Positions 45,838 through 55,927 of a stretch of 64,000 nt of DNA are shown here, in pieces (positions within the stretch are counted from its first letter, which is position 1; each line of letters starts with the position of its first letter). This DNA comes from Hydractinia symbiolongicarpus (taxonomy: Eukaryota; Cnidaria; Hydrozoa; Anthoathecata; Hydractiniidae): NCBI RefSeq assembly GCF_029227915.1, contig NC_079876.1:12214001-12278000 (forward strand), in the 5' to 3' direction. The notes under the pieces are model-generated. The model searched no databases. It saw nothing but the letters and a program-made list of their open reading frames with translations, and was not told where the DNA came from. A program made the position numbers and the translations under genes.

Positions 45838-46060
45838 AATTATTTTAGAAGAAAAAGTAGAGATTCTTATATATTAAGGGAACTTGGTAAACAGCCTTAA
45901 TAGCTCTATAACAAGCGTATAAGCGTCAGGGAGCACATATTTTCTTTTTAATATGAGAACTACTTTTTAGATCGATAAAATCATTGCGAAAAATTTCAAC
46001 CTGAGATTAATAAATGGCTAAAAACCTGGTATCCTGATTTAAAATAAAAAATGAAAAGTG
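45838..46060. other. Spacer before tRNA-Phe
   Basis: No feature recognised, apart from T-rich sequence on the minus strand downstream of the tRNA that can serve as its terminator (A-run at 46041-46051 on the plus strand). Confidence 0.35.
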
Positions 46061-46077
46061 TGCCGCGACCCGGGATT

Positions 46078-46128
<51 letters not shown>

Positions 46129-46133
46129 ACGGC
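46061..46133 (-). tRNA. tRNA-Phe (anticodon GAA)
   Basis: On the minus strand: acceptor GCCGTGA pairing with TCGCGGC, D arm GCTC/GAGC, anticodon stem with loop CTGAAGA (anticodon GAA), T arm with GGTTCAATCC, discriminator A. The sequence is close to the usual metazoan tRNA-Phe. No intron. Confidence 0.95.
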
Positions 46134-46534
46134 TAATAAATTATGCCGTTAAATTCTTTATATTGAATAGCCATATTTTTTATTTAAATACTTTTATTTC
46201 TACAAAGTCATTGAGGTCCTTCAACATAGAGTTGATGTGTCCGGATTCAACAATCTTCATTTGAACGTTCATGGAAATGTGGGAAACAGCCAATGTCCGC
46301 CGAATCAATACACTGGGAAAGCCATTGGCATGGAGTACCTGTTCCAACAAATGGATATTAACTTCACTGTTGATTACGTCGAACGTAATTTGGAAGACAG
46401 GATGGAGAAAAACGTGGAGGAGGGATGTGTACAAAACAGACCTTGAGTTGCGAAGATCTAGTTAAATTTAAGCAAATGATTAAAAAATGGAATGGCTCTC
46501 ACTGTTCATGCACAGAGTGTCGGCAATTGATTCC
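46134..46534. other. Stretch left of the integrase-type transposon
   Basis: Several overlapping frames occur on both strands at 46180-46465, for example a plus-strand frame with NLHLNVHGNVGNSQCPPNQY. None is recognised. It may be decayed coding sequence. Confidence 0.3.
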
Positions 46535-46540
46535 ATAACT

Positions 46541-46748
46541 TACCGTGGCCGATAAGTGCATAAAAAAAATCTTTGTTGCGTAAATTTTAAAAATGCGTAA
46601 AAATAATGTTATATGCATAAAAATAATGTTAAATGCATAAAAATAATGTTAAATGCGTAAAAATAATGTTAAATGCGTAAAAATAATGTTAAATGTGTAA
46701 AAATAATGTTATATGCATAAAAATAATGTTAAATGCGTAAAAATAATG
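46541..46748. repeat. Left terminal inverted repeat with 20-bp array
   Basis: After the terminal 60 bases, the unit GCGTAAAAATAATGTTAAAT (with GCATAAA and GTGTAAA variants, some ending TATAT) is repeated seven to eight times at 46600-46748. The regular 20-base period suggests an array of transposase-binding sites. Confidence 0.85.
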
Positions 46749-47207
46749 CTTGGCAACCACTTCTCAAAATTGCGAGTGGCTACGTCTGAAGCGGCGGGAC
46801 GTACTGCAACCTCGTCCCCAGGACTTGACTATTTTTTAATAATGAATCAAGACCCGCACAAAGACAAGAATTCAAAACTTTTCAAGCGAAAAGACGCTGA
46901 TACACATGCTCCTTGTTTTAATTTTTTTTAAACGTGTACAGAAACATTGACGAAAGTTGATAGACCAATAAGAACTCGGTGCAGTGGTCTATGGCTTGGT
47001 TCCGAAACAAAGAAGACGTGCGTTTACAAACGTTCAATGGAGACAAATGAAGAGTGTACGACTAAGCGACAGGCAAATTACCAGCACATTTTTACCCTTA
47101 AATGCGGTTGCCGGCTGCTGACAAAAAGAAGCGCGAGGACGCGTGAATAGTGTCACTTTTTAAAAGGAATAAAAATACACATTTATTGATAAGACATATT
47201 ATCTCTT

Positions 47208-48425
47208 CTATTTAAAAAACTTCCAACATGCGCAAGAAGTTAGTTTTCGCGATGTTGAAGTCGGTACACTTAAGTTCAATTTAGAAAAAAGGTAATAGAA
47301 GTATTCAAAATAAACGCTTCCCTGTTCATTTTTGTTTTCTACACCGTATTCTGTCAAGTAATCTTTGATTACGGCTACATCGTCTTCCGCAACTGTGATA
47401 CCGTGATCGGTGAAATTCTCTTTCGGAAATAAATATAAATGATCAGGCCTCCCGTATACTTCACTAGACTCTGATTTCCGAATGTAATGGCAGTTCCATT
47501 GCTCCTTGCAGCTTTCTAGCTCGGCTTGAATAAGCGGTCCGAAACAGAATTGACAACACGCTTTCTGTAACTCATCATCGCAATTGTAAAGACCTGAATT
47601 GACTAAGTCTTTGAACATGTCAATCATGAAATTAGTCTTAAGCCGTCGCAATTGCGACCACCAAGCTTCGATTCTTTGATTGTGGTGAGATGATCCGTAC
47701 ATGTGCGGCACACTAGTATCATGATCACGTGAAAAGTAACATTGAGAGGCAGCTAATATACCATTCTCTGTTCCACAATATGTTCGTACACATTTAGGAA
47801 AAAAACCCAACTGTTCTATTTTTTCTAAATATACCGTAGCTATTGAAACTGGGTCGTTATTTGATTTAAGTACACGAAGCCATAAAATTTTCCGGCTGAA
47901 ACCATCGATGCAGCCATGTATAGGAAATCCAAACGGCTTCAACTTATCATACCCATCAACGTGCCATAAATAATTGGGCCTATTTGATTTATAGTGCCTT
48001 CTTTTCAACCTCTTTGCTTTCCGCGCGGATGAGCCTTGCGGATCAAGATCTCTCATAGTTTTCATGACTAAATCACGCGGCGCATTGATTCCTTTTTCGT
48101 GGCTCAATTTATGCCACATAGTTCTGTAGCCAATAGAACCTGAATTTTCGTCGATTTCATGCCTAACGGCATCAACAACACCTGCGAGATGTTCCTCATC
48201 AAAAGATTTTCTTTTAAGGTCAAATGACTTGATTTTTTTCTTTAGAGTTCGTACACACATTTTCACGCCATGCTGTTGTCTTAAAAAGTCCAAAATTTCA
48301 TTGTAGGTAAATCCTTTTCTGAAGTATTGTGTGACAACAGTCTCAAAAGTAGATGCAGGTACTTTCTTACCACACCTTGAACAGTACTTATTTGTTGTTT
48401 TTAAATTACAACTCAAACATTCCAT
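47208..48425 (-). CDS. Integrase-fold DDE transposase with N-terminal zinc ribbon
   Basis: A 405-residue protein expected to cut and join the transposon ends. Residues 3-18 form a zinc ribbon (Cys3, Cys6, Cys15, Cys18). Residues 25-70 look like a helix-turn-helix for end binding. The catalytic core runs from about 150: first Asp157 in NYLWHVDGYDKL, then CIDGFSRKILWLRV, the second catalytic position in CVRTYCGTENG, and Glu253 in NQRIEAWWSQLRRL. In this family the second position is Asp, as far as I recall; here it is Tyr216 (codon TAT, one base from GAT), so the copy is probably inactive although the frame is open. The gene is the downstream of two minus-strand genes inside inverted repeats. 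A relic of a related protein is at 3529-3858. Confidence 0.85.
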   Translation of the reverse strand: MECLSCNLKTTNKYCSRCGKKVPASTFETVVTQYFRKGFTYNEILDFLRQQHGVKMCVRTLKKKIKSFDLKRKSFDEEHLAGVVDAVRHEIDENSGSIGYRTMWHKLSHEKGINAPRDLVMKTMRDLDPQGSSARKAKRLKRRHYKSNRPNYLWHVDGYDKLKPFGFPIHGCIDGFSRKILWLRVLKSNNDPVSIATVYLEKIEQLGFFPKCVRTYCGTENGILAASQCYFSRDHDTSVPHMYGSSHHNQRIEAWWSQLRRLKTNFMIDMFKDLVNSGLYNCDDELQKACCQFCFGPLIQAELESCKEQWNCHYIRKSESSEVYGRPDHLYLFPKENFTDHGITVAEDDVAVIKDYLTEYGVENKNEQGSVYFEYFYYLFSKLNLSVPTSTSRKLTSCACWKFFK

Positions 48426-48678
48426 TATTTTCTAAAAACATAACGCAGAACATGTATTCATGGAACAGGTTAGAATCTATTTCATAACCACACATCAGAA
48501 AATTTATTCATCGATTACCTTAGAGCAATAAGAAAGCTACGAAAGTTTCTCGCGAAAAAACTTCGACATAATTCGATCCATTTTTCAATATTCCAGTCAA
48601 ATTTTCATCGATAAAAAAAACTTAGTCGTTTACAGCTTCGTAGTTGACAGTTTGATGAGAAAAAGTTAAAACAAAACT
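48426..48678. other. Spacer between the two transposon genes
   Basis: About 250 AT-rich bases, presumably holding the 3' end of the HECT-like gene and the promoter of the transposase gene. No motif is assigned. Confidence 0.35.
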
Positions 48679-50257
48679 TTACAGTTTGAAGAGAAAGTTT
48701 AAAAAAACTTTTATTAACATAACTTTAATATATATAAAAAATATACATCTAAAAAAAAACTCTATATATGTATATGCGGTTCTACTCATATCATGTCTGA
48801 TGGAAGGAACTTTTTCTGAGAAACCAATCATGTGGGAGTTGCTAAGTTCATTAAAAACTGTACACATTACATCCTTAGTGACTCCTTGCCCAATCCCTGA
48901 CTCTTTTTGGCCTCTAGCATCAATAACAGTGAAATTTAGCTCTTGAAAGTCCATTATCGATGAATCACTAAATAATTTCATCAATTCCTCTCGCAAGTGC
49001 AATCGATGTACCTCCAAGTTCTTAACCAGAACAACTTCATCAGTGCTATCATTAAATCGTTCTAATCTTGCTCGGCGAATAGATGCTGGAGACAATTGAG
49101 GTTCATCATGGGAGAATGCATCATGGGCAACAGTATTGCTAGTAACAGTTGATGACCCTGTACTGCGAAGTGAAGATGAGTCGATGGCAAGTGAAGCCTG
49201 ATATTCCTTGTTTTGGGAACAAATTAAACATTTTCCATTTAATTTTGATGTACAAAAGCACACTTGACAAATACGGGAATCAACATAACTAGAAGTAAGC
49301 AAAATGTGGACCAATTAAAAATAAAAAATAAAATGCACTACGACAAAAAGGTCAGCACATGGTTAAATAAAGAACATCTGGTATTCAGAGAGATACAAAA
49401 TGTTTTTACCATACCTATGATCATACAGCACACTTGCACTGGAAATGACAGGATCAGAAGATATAGCAGAACTGAAATCATAAAACACAGCAGTTGTGAT
49501 AATAGGTCTTAATAGGTCTCAATAAAAAACTACTTATGCAGTAAATTATAGAAACCTCAGATTTTCAGAAAGATACAAAATTATGTTATTAACGTGCCTG
49601 TTATCAAACAGCACTGAAAGTGACAGGATCAGTGGACACAGCCAAACTGAAAACATAAAATCGTATTACGTACCTTTCATTATAAATATCTAACATATTT
49701 GGCAAGTCATTATCATCACAGTCTTCTATATTATCCTCTGAGTCTGTTGAAACCATATATTCCATCAAATAGACAACAATAGAGTGGTAACCAACACCTA
49801 AGTCTTCTTTGTATTTTTTAACACTAAACTCAGTTTTAGTTCCTGGTATATATTTTATAACTTCGCCACTCTTGTATACCAGTTTGAAGTCACTAATCTT
49901 GTTATGATGGAAATTCCTGTGATAACGCTGAAACTTTTCAAAAACAGCTTGTTTCAATGGGTACGGTCCCCAATCAGTGTTTACCTTAATTGGTAGTCTA
50001 CTGCCTTTTTCTTGTTTTAAATTATCGCCTTCGTCCCTACGTAGTATAGAAGCAAATATCGTGCTTTCTTTCACTTCACGTATGTCAATTTTTCGTTTTT
50101 GGGGAAGCGTTGTCGTTCTTGACTTACTTCGTTCTTTTAAAAAATCATTAAAAGTCTTAACCTTTCCAGAATCATCCTCTTTATTCACACTACTGTCCTT
50201 TCCACACTCTCCACAATACTTCCCAGTAATCTCTTTACCACAAAATCTGCAAAACAT
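48679..50257 (-). CDS. Zinc-ribbon, HECT-like protein of the transposon, truncated
   Basis: Two exons on the minus strand: 50257-49674 (donor AAAG|GTACGT) and 49288-48679 (acceptor TTCTAG); the split codon joins AG+T and the frame continues. Residues 3-18 repeat the zinc-ribbon spacing of the transposase (Cys3, Cys6, Cys15, Cys18). Then come a basic segment (RSKSRTTTLPQKRK), a module with FKLVYKSGEVIKYIPGT and KKYKEDLGVGYHSIVVYLME, and a second Cys cluster (ICQVCFCTSKLNGKCLIC). The end has HLREELMKLFSDSSI and LNFTVIDARGQKESGIGQGV, the start of a HECT-type ubiquitin-ligase-like region as found in G2E3/HECT-related cnidarian and fish proteins. The rest of that region, including any catalytic Cys, is missing: after KVPSIRHD the frame runs into AT-rich filler and stops. 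Its role in transposition is unknown. Confidence 0.65.
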
Positions 50258-50389
50258 ATTGACGTCAACAGAGAAGAGAGGGAAAGAACTTCATCAAAGT
50301 TTTCCCGCACATTATAAGCAAATATGGCGGGTCATTTTATTTATTTATTTTAATAACAAGGTCACGGCAGACGAAAACTGGATATAAGA

Positions 50390-50639
50390 TTTTTTTTACG
50401 GAATATGAGATTATTTTTACGTATATAACATTTTTTTTACGCATGTAAGATTTTTTTTACGTATATAACATTTTTTTTACGCATGTAAGATTTTTTTTAC
50501 GTATATAACATTTTTTTTACGCATGTAAGATTTTTTTTACGTATATAACATTTTTTTTACGCATATAATAACATTATTTTTACGCATTTTTAAAATTTAC
50601 GCAACAAAGATTTTTTTTATGCACTTGTCGGCCACGGTA
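50390..50639. repeat. Right terminal inverted repeat with 20/40-bp array
   Basis: TTTTTTTTACGTATATAACA and TTTTTTTTACGCATGTAAGA alternate, giving a 40-base super-period built of two 20-base units, complementary in type to the left array. The last 60 bases match the left terminus. Confidence 0.85.
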
Positions 50640-50645
50640 ATAACT

Positions 50646-50806
50646 TGCGTAATCAATACGAAAATGGGAGAGGGGGAATGTTTATCTTTTATTTATTATT
50701 TATTTATTATTTATTTATTATAGTTTTCATCTTAATTGTAAATATATAAAAATATTTGGTCGGTTTTGATTAGTTTTTTGCAAAATATTATTTTTTTAAA
50801 GAACTA
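50646..50806. repeat. TTTA simple repeat and AT-rich spacer
   Basis: A tract of TTTATTTATTATTTA units at 50689-50720, then AT-rich DNA up to the first Helitron-like unit. Confidence 0.7.
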
Positions 50807-51677
50807 TCTATATAAATAATACGCCAGTTCCGTGTGTCTGTAACAGGCAAAGTTGATATGCTTATTTTTCTTTGATGTCGCTGAAAAATGCATGTCTAAT
50901 ATGTTAAATTTTTTGACGTTACGGCGTGACGTCAATAACATTACTTTAACGTCAATATCCTATATTAAATTAATGAAGCCATTACAGTGCACCTAAAAAT
51001 TTGAGGCCAAATAACTTGGAAACGAGGTAGTGACGTCAATGATTTTTTCACTGCGTGGGTAACTAGGGACCACCTAGGACCAATTTGGGTAAGTTTCCCA
51101 AACCTGGATCCCCAAATCCGTTTCGGAATGGACGGGTTGATGACGTCATCAAAAGACCTTCAAACCTTAATATCTCTGCAACCGTTTCTCAAAAGTATAT
51201 AATCCTATACATTTTCTTGATCAGCGTTTCAAGATCTATACCATGAAGGCAGCAGATATACAAATTTCTAAAAAAAACATTTTTTGGTTTTGACGGCGCC
51301 ATTGCTGACATCAGCAAATATTTTAAACCCTTATATCTTATTAACCGCTGATCAATAGCACATGATCATATATATTTTCTTGGTCAGCGCTTTAAGCTCT
51401 CCACAATAAAGGCGGCGTGAAAACAAAATCCTAAATTTTTTTTAGTGGATATGGGTTACTGACGTCATTAAAATTTCTGTCCTGCCTCAGTGGATTTTTC
51501 CACTGGCTTTATCGCTGTCTGTCTGTGTGTCCGCGAAAGCCGTGTCCCGTAACGGAAACACGAAATTTTTAAAATGCGCATCAATACCAAATGCGATATA
51601 TTTCTGTCCACTTTGTTGCAACGGGTTAATTTAAAGGACGGGCGACCCCGTGGATTTTTCCACGGGCTAACGACTAG
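50807..51677 (+). mobile_element. Helitron-like unit A
   Basis: Starts TCTATATAAATAATACGCC and ends with the hairpin CCCGTGGATTTTTCCACGGG followed by CTAACGACTAG, then T. A 5' TC, a 3' hairpin about 10 bases before a CTAG end and insertion next to T are Helitron hallmarks. No Rep/helicase gene, so non-autonomous. An internal CACTGGCTTTATCG at about 51493-51506 may mark the old end of a smaller copy. Confidence 0.7.
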
Positions 51678-51977
51678 TCTATATAATAATACGCCAGTTC
51701 CGTGTCTCTGTGACAGGCAAAGTGGATGTGCTCATTTTCCTTTGATGTTGCCGAAAAATGCATATCTAATATGTTAAAATTTTTGACGTTACGGCGCGAC
51801 GTCAATAACACTACTTTAACGTCAATATGCTATATTAAATTAATGAAGCCATTACAGTGCACCTAAAATTTGAGGCCAAATAACTTGGAAACGAGGTGGC
51901 GACGTCAATGATTTTTCACCGCGTAGGTAACTAGGGACCACCTAGAGGACCAATTTGGGTAATTTATCAAAACCTGG
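51678..51977 (+). mobile_element. Helitron-like unit B, 3'-truncated
   Basis: Begins TCTATATAATAATACGCCAG directly after the CTAG of unit A and follows its sequence (GCAAAGTGGATGTGCTCATT and on) for 300 bases, then stops without a 3' hairpin where unit C begins. Confidence 0.7.
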
Positions 51978-52565
51978 TCTATATAATAATACGCCAGTTC
52001 CGTGTGTCTGTCTGTCACTTTTGCAAAGTGGATTACATTCTTCAAAATTTTCTTTAACAAATTCTATAAAACATCGCCTATAAAATTGTTCTGTAATTTA
52101 CCAAACTTTACCGATAAAATAGTATTGACGTCAAAGGAAAGTTAATTAAGATTAGTGAAGCCATTACAATGCACTTAAAACTTTGAGGCCAAATAACTTG
52201 GAAACGAGGTGGTGACGTCAATGTTTTTTCACCGCGTGGGTAACTAGGGACAACCTGGGACCAATTTGGGTAAGTTTTCCAAACCTGGGTCCCCGAATCC
52301 GTTTCGGAATGGACGGTTTGATGACGTCATCAAAAAACCTTTAAACCTTGATATCTCTGCAGCCGTTTGTCAAAGATACATGATCATATACATTTTCTTG
52401 ATCAGCATTTCAAGATCTATACGATGAAGGCAACAGATATACAAATTTCTAAAAAATCATATTTATTTTGTATTTGCACTGCTGACGTCAGCAAAAAACT
52501 AAAACAACCTATTTTTCCATTGTCCTTCTGCCTAAGTGGATTACTCCACGGGATTTATCGACTAG
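51978..52565 (+). mobile_element. Helitron-like unit C
   Basis: Starts TCTATATAATAATACGCCAG; ends AGTGGATTACTCCACGGGAT..CGACTAG. The interior (CACTTTTGCAAAGTGGAT, AACTTGGAAACGAGGTGGTG, CGTTTCGGAATGGACGG) is shared with units D and E. Confidence 0.75.
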
Positions 52566-53154
52566 TCTCTATAATAATACGCTAATTCCGTGTGTTTGTC
52601 TGTCACTTTTGCAAAGTGGATTACATTCTTCAAAATTTTCTTTAACAAATTCTATACAACATCGCCTATAAAATTGTTTTGTAATTTACCAAACTTTACC
52701 GATAAAATAGTATTGACGTCAAAGGAAAGTTAATTAAGATTAGTGAAGCCATTACAATGCACTTAAAACTTTGAGGCCAAATAACTTGGAAACGAGGTGG
52801 TGACGTCAATGTTTTTTCACCGCGTGGGTAACTAGGGACAACCTGGGACCAATTTGTGTGAGTTTTCAAAACCTGGGTCCCCGAATCCGTTTCGGAATGG
52901 ACGGTTGAATGACTTCATCAAAAAACCTTTAAACCTTGATATCTCTGCAACCGTTTGTCAAAGATACATGATCATATACATTTTCTTGATCAGCATTTCA
53001 AGATCTATACGATGAAGGCAACAGGTATACTTATTTCTAAAAAATTTTTTTTGGGTTTTCACAGGTCTCTGCTGATGTCTGCAAAATTTAAATGATGGTT
53101 GTTTTTCTCTGTTATCCTGCCTAAGTGGATTTTTCCACGGGCCTTATCGACTAG
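52566..53154 (+). mobile_element. Helitron-like unit D
   Basis: Starts TCTCTATAATAATACGC directly after the CTAG of unit C and is a close copy of C. Ends AAGTGGATTTTTCCACGGGC and CTTATCGACTAG. Confidence 0.75.
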
Positions 53155-53551
53155 TCTATATAATAATACGCCAGTTCTGTCTGTGACTTTTGCAAAGTGG
53201 ATAAAATTTCTTTGAAAAAGTCTATAAAACATCGCCTATAAATTTGTTCTGTAAATTAGCAAACTTTGATGTTAGAGCAATATTGACGTCAAAGAAAAGT
53301 ATATTAAGATTAGCGAAGCCATTGCATTGCACTTTTAAATTTAAGGCTAAATAACTTGGAAACAGGTAGAAATAACTGACGTCATCTCCTGCGTGGGTAA
53401 CTAGGAACTACCTGGGACCAATTTGGGTAAGTTTTCCAAACCTGGGTCACCGAATCCGTTTCGGAATGGACGGGTTAATGACGTCATAAAAAAACCTTTA
53501 AACCGTAATATCTCTGCATCAGTTTGTCACAAGTACACGATCCTATACATT

Positions 53552-54552
53552 GAAAACAGTACATTTCCTTTGACGGTGGAAGTACAAACTACAAAACAAT
53601 CATCTGTGGAGTTCCACAAGGTTCCATATTAGGACCACTCTTATTCCTTATATATGTAAATGATTTAAACAAAGCTTCGAATATTTTACATTCAATTTTA
53701 TTTGCAGATGATACAAATCTGTTTTATGCACATAAAGATGTAAAAACATTATTTCGCACAGTCAATTATGAACTCTCTAAGCTGGCAGAATGGTTTAAGG
53801 CAAACAGACTGTCCCTAAATATTTCTAAAACAAAGTACACACTTTTTCACAGGCACAATAAAAAAGATGATATGCCATTGAAGCTTCCTGATTTATCTAT
53901 TAATAATATAAGTATAAAAAGAGCACAATCCATGAAATTTTTAGGAGTTATTCTTGATGAAAATGTTACTTGGAGAGAACATATAAATATTTTAGAAGAA
54001 AAGGTCGCAAAGAATATTGGCATCCTATTTAAAGCAAAATTTGTTCTAGATCAGAATTGTTTAAAAAACATATATTCTTCTTTCATTCACTGCTATCTAA
54101 ATTATGCAAATATTGCGTGGTGCAGCACCAACGCTACAAAATTGACAAAATTACAAAATAAACAAAAACATGCAATCAGAATTATTTTAAATGTTGACAG
54201 GTACACTCACTCCAGAGAGTTATTCAAAAAGATCAGTGTACTGAATTTATACCAACTAAATATTTATCAAACTCTTATTTTTATGTTTAAGCTTTAGAAC
54301 AATATGTTACCAAGAGTATTTAATGATATGTTTCAGAAGATACAACATAAATATCCATCCAGATTTTCAATTAACAGTTTTTTTCAACCTAGAACTAATT
54401 ATACAATCACAAAGTTCTCTATAACTAGCAGAGGACCTAAATTGTGGAATACATTTCTTGATAACGACATGAAAACTATTACATCACTTAACGAATTTAA
54501 ACATAAACTAAAACATAAACTATTGACTACTGACAATCTATGTTTATTTTAG
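53552..54552 (+). pseudogene. LINE reverse transcriptase C-terminal half
   Basis: The frame starts at the truncation point and contains IICGVPQGSILGPLLFLIYV, SILFADDTNLFYAHK (catalytic Asp pair) and FLGVILDENVTWREHI, typical of Jockey/CR1-group elements. It is open to TAG at 54296-54298 and then continues in the same frame with NNMLPRVFNDMFQKIQ to 54552, so one nonsense change separates the final quarter. The palm N-terminus, fingers and endonuclease are absent. Confidence 0.85.
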
Positions 54553-54797
54553 AACACACGACAGTTACAACGTACGACACATATAACACAACTCCTCATC
54601 ATCTTCAATGCTAACCTTTTATATAGGTTGGGGGCTTGGTGATAAGGCTATTATAGCCTTCTTCTCGCTCCTGCCATTTTTTACCTCTCTAGCTGATATT
54701 TTTAGCATATGCAATCCTATCTTTAGATTACACGATATAATAGCTTAAGATTTGTATTTTATTCTTACGGAAAACTGTAAATTCTTCAACGGCAAAA

Positions 54798-54830
<33 letters not shown>
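53552..54830 (+). mobile_element. 5'-truncated LINE with poly(A) tail
   Basis: Plus-strand insertion inside Helitron unit E: RT-containing 3' part followed by a short 3' untranslated region and an A-run of about 27 bases (54804-54830). No clear target duplication; the Helitron sequence on both sides is continuous. Confidence 0.85.
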
Positions 54831-54833
<3 letters not shown>

Positions 54834-55002
54834 CTTGATCAGCGTTTCAAGATCTATACAATGACGGCAACAGGCATACAAATTTCTGAAAAAAAATTTT
54901 GTGTTCTGACAGCTGTCTGCTGACGCCAGCAAAATTTAAATGACGGTTGTTTTTCTCTGGCATCCTGCCTAAGTGGATTTTTCCACGGGCCTTATCGACT
55001 AG

Positions 55003-55907
55003 TTGTATATAATAACCCACGGTAAATAAATTAAATCAATCAATCAATCAGACCTAAATCTAGTTGAAGGTGCAATGCTTTCGAAGAACAATTGATTTTA
55101 GGTCTAACTATGTGTAGCATTGAACATTTCAAGGAAGATATAAATCATGTAAAAAAGGATCAGTTGACCTTTCCGTAGATTTTTTAAAATTTTTTTTCGT
55201 TACTTGTATCAAACTTTGTTGTTTACCGAAAACCTCTCCGGGGGAGAAATTATAGTTAAATATAGTTATTTATTTAAAGAATGTTGACGTAAATCTCTGT
55301 GGTCTTGTGGTGAGAATTTTTATAGATGACGCATGTAAAGGATTTTGTGATCAAAATGAATGGCTCTACGAAAGTGATAGTGCCAATGACACTCAAGAAA
55401 ATAAAACAAAACAACGCAAAAAGAATTAGTGATATTACTAGAACACGGGTTCGTCACAAACTCCACGGCATATCGGAAAAGTGGGATGCAGCATGCAAAA
55501 AATCCACCGAAAAAAATACTGACCATGCCGTTACCGAACATCGCGTAGACATTAAAATAAACTACGCCTGAATACAACAGTTAGAAATGCATGACTTGAT
55601 TTTTTTTTCGCTTGGTGAACTTAATGAGATACTGTTGACATTAAACTTTTAATTTCTTTAGCGAGATTGAGATAACAAGCAACAAATGTAAATGCCTACG
55701 ATCTGAAAAATTAGTGTTTTGGAGCTATACACTCTGAAAAGAGATTGGAATAGTTGATATTGCAGACACCAGTCTATGTGTGAGTGTTTATTTCATTGAG
55801 TAGGAAAAAAGAAAATTTTCGTGAATATGAATTGCCCTTTTTCTTTTTATTAAAAATGTCCTGGAAGAATTTTTAATAATTGTGAATCCAAACACATTTC
55901 CTAAATT
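55003..55907. other. Stretch right of the Helitron array
   Basis: At 55326, after an acceptor-like TTTTTATAG, two plus-strand frames (81 codons, and a shorter one with DDACKGFCDQNEWLYESDSA) and one minus-strand frame are all open. None is recognised, and I cannot choose between them. Confidence 0.3.
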
Positions 55908-55927
55908 TACCGTGGCCGATAGGTGAC
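55908..55927 (+). repeat. Solitary terminus of the integrase-type transposon family
   Basis: TACCGTGGCCGATAGGTGAC matches the first 13 bases of the 46541 terminus exactly and the next five with one change. No matching opposite end was found downstream. Confidence 0.6.

Larger units (their letters stand above)
46541..50639 (-). mobile_element. Complete integrase-type DNA transposon (IS3EU-like), 4.1 kb
   Basis: The left end TACCGTGGCCGATAAGTGCA and the right end TGCACTTGTCGGCCACGGTA are inverted repeats with one mismatch in the first 20 bases. Similarity continues for about 70 bases (both contain AAATCTTTGTTGCGTAAATT) and into arrays of an about 20-base unit. The flanks carry a perfect 6-bp duplication, ATAACT (46535-46540 and 50640-50645). 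Two minus-strand genes lie inside: a spliced zinc-ribbon/HECT-like gene, then an integrase-fold transposase. A 6-bp duplication with an integrase-type transposase is what I recall for the IS3EU superfamily; this assignment was not checked. The transposase lacks one catalytic Asp and the HECT-like part is cut short, so this copy is probably non-autonomous now. Confidence 0.85.
53155..55002 (+). mobile_element. Helitron-like unit E, split by a LINE
   Basis: Starts TCTATATAATAATACGCCAG and ends GGCCTTATCGACTAG at 55002, followed by T. At about 53551 it is interrupted by a LINE fragment; the Helitron sequence resumes at 54831 with TTCTTGATCAGCGTTTCAAG exactly where the other units have it. Confidence 0.75.

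Noticed and set aside
46600-46748. CRISPR-like array
   Set aside because: The 20-base units are contiguous without unique spacers, are inside a eukaryotic transposon, and recur inverted at its other end.
55320-55577. Minus-strand 85-codon frame with hydrophobic residues
   Set aside because: Both strands are open here; no motif favours this reading.
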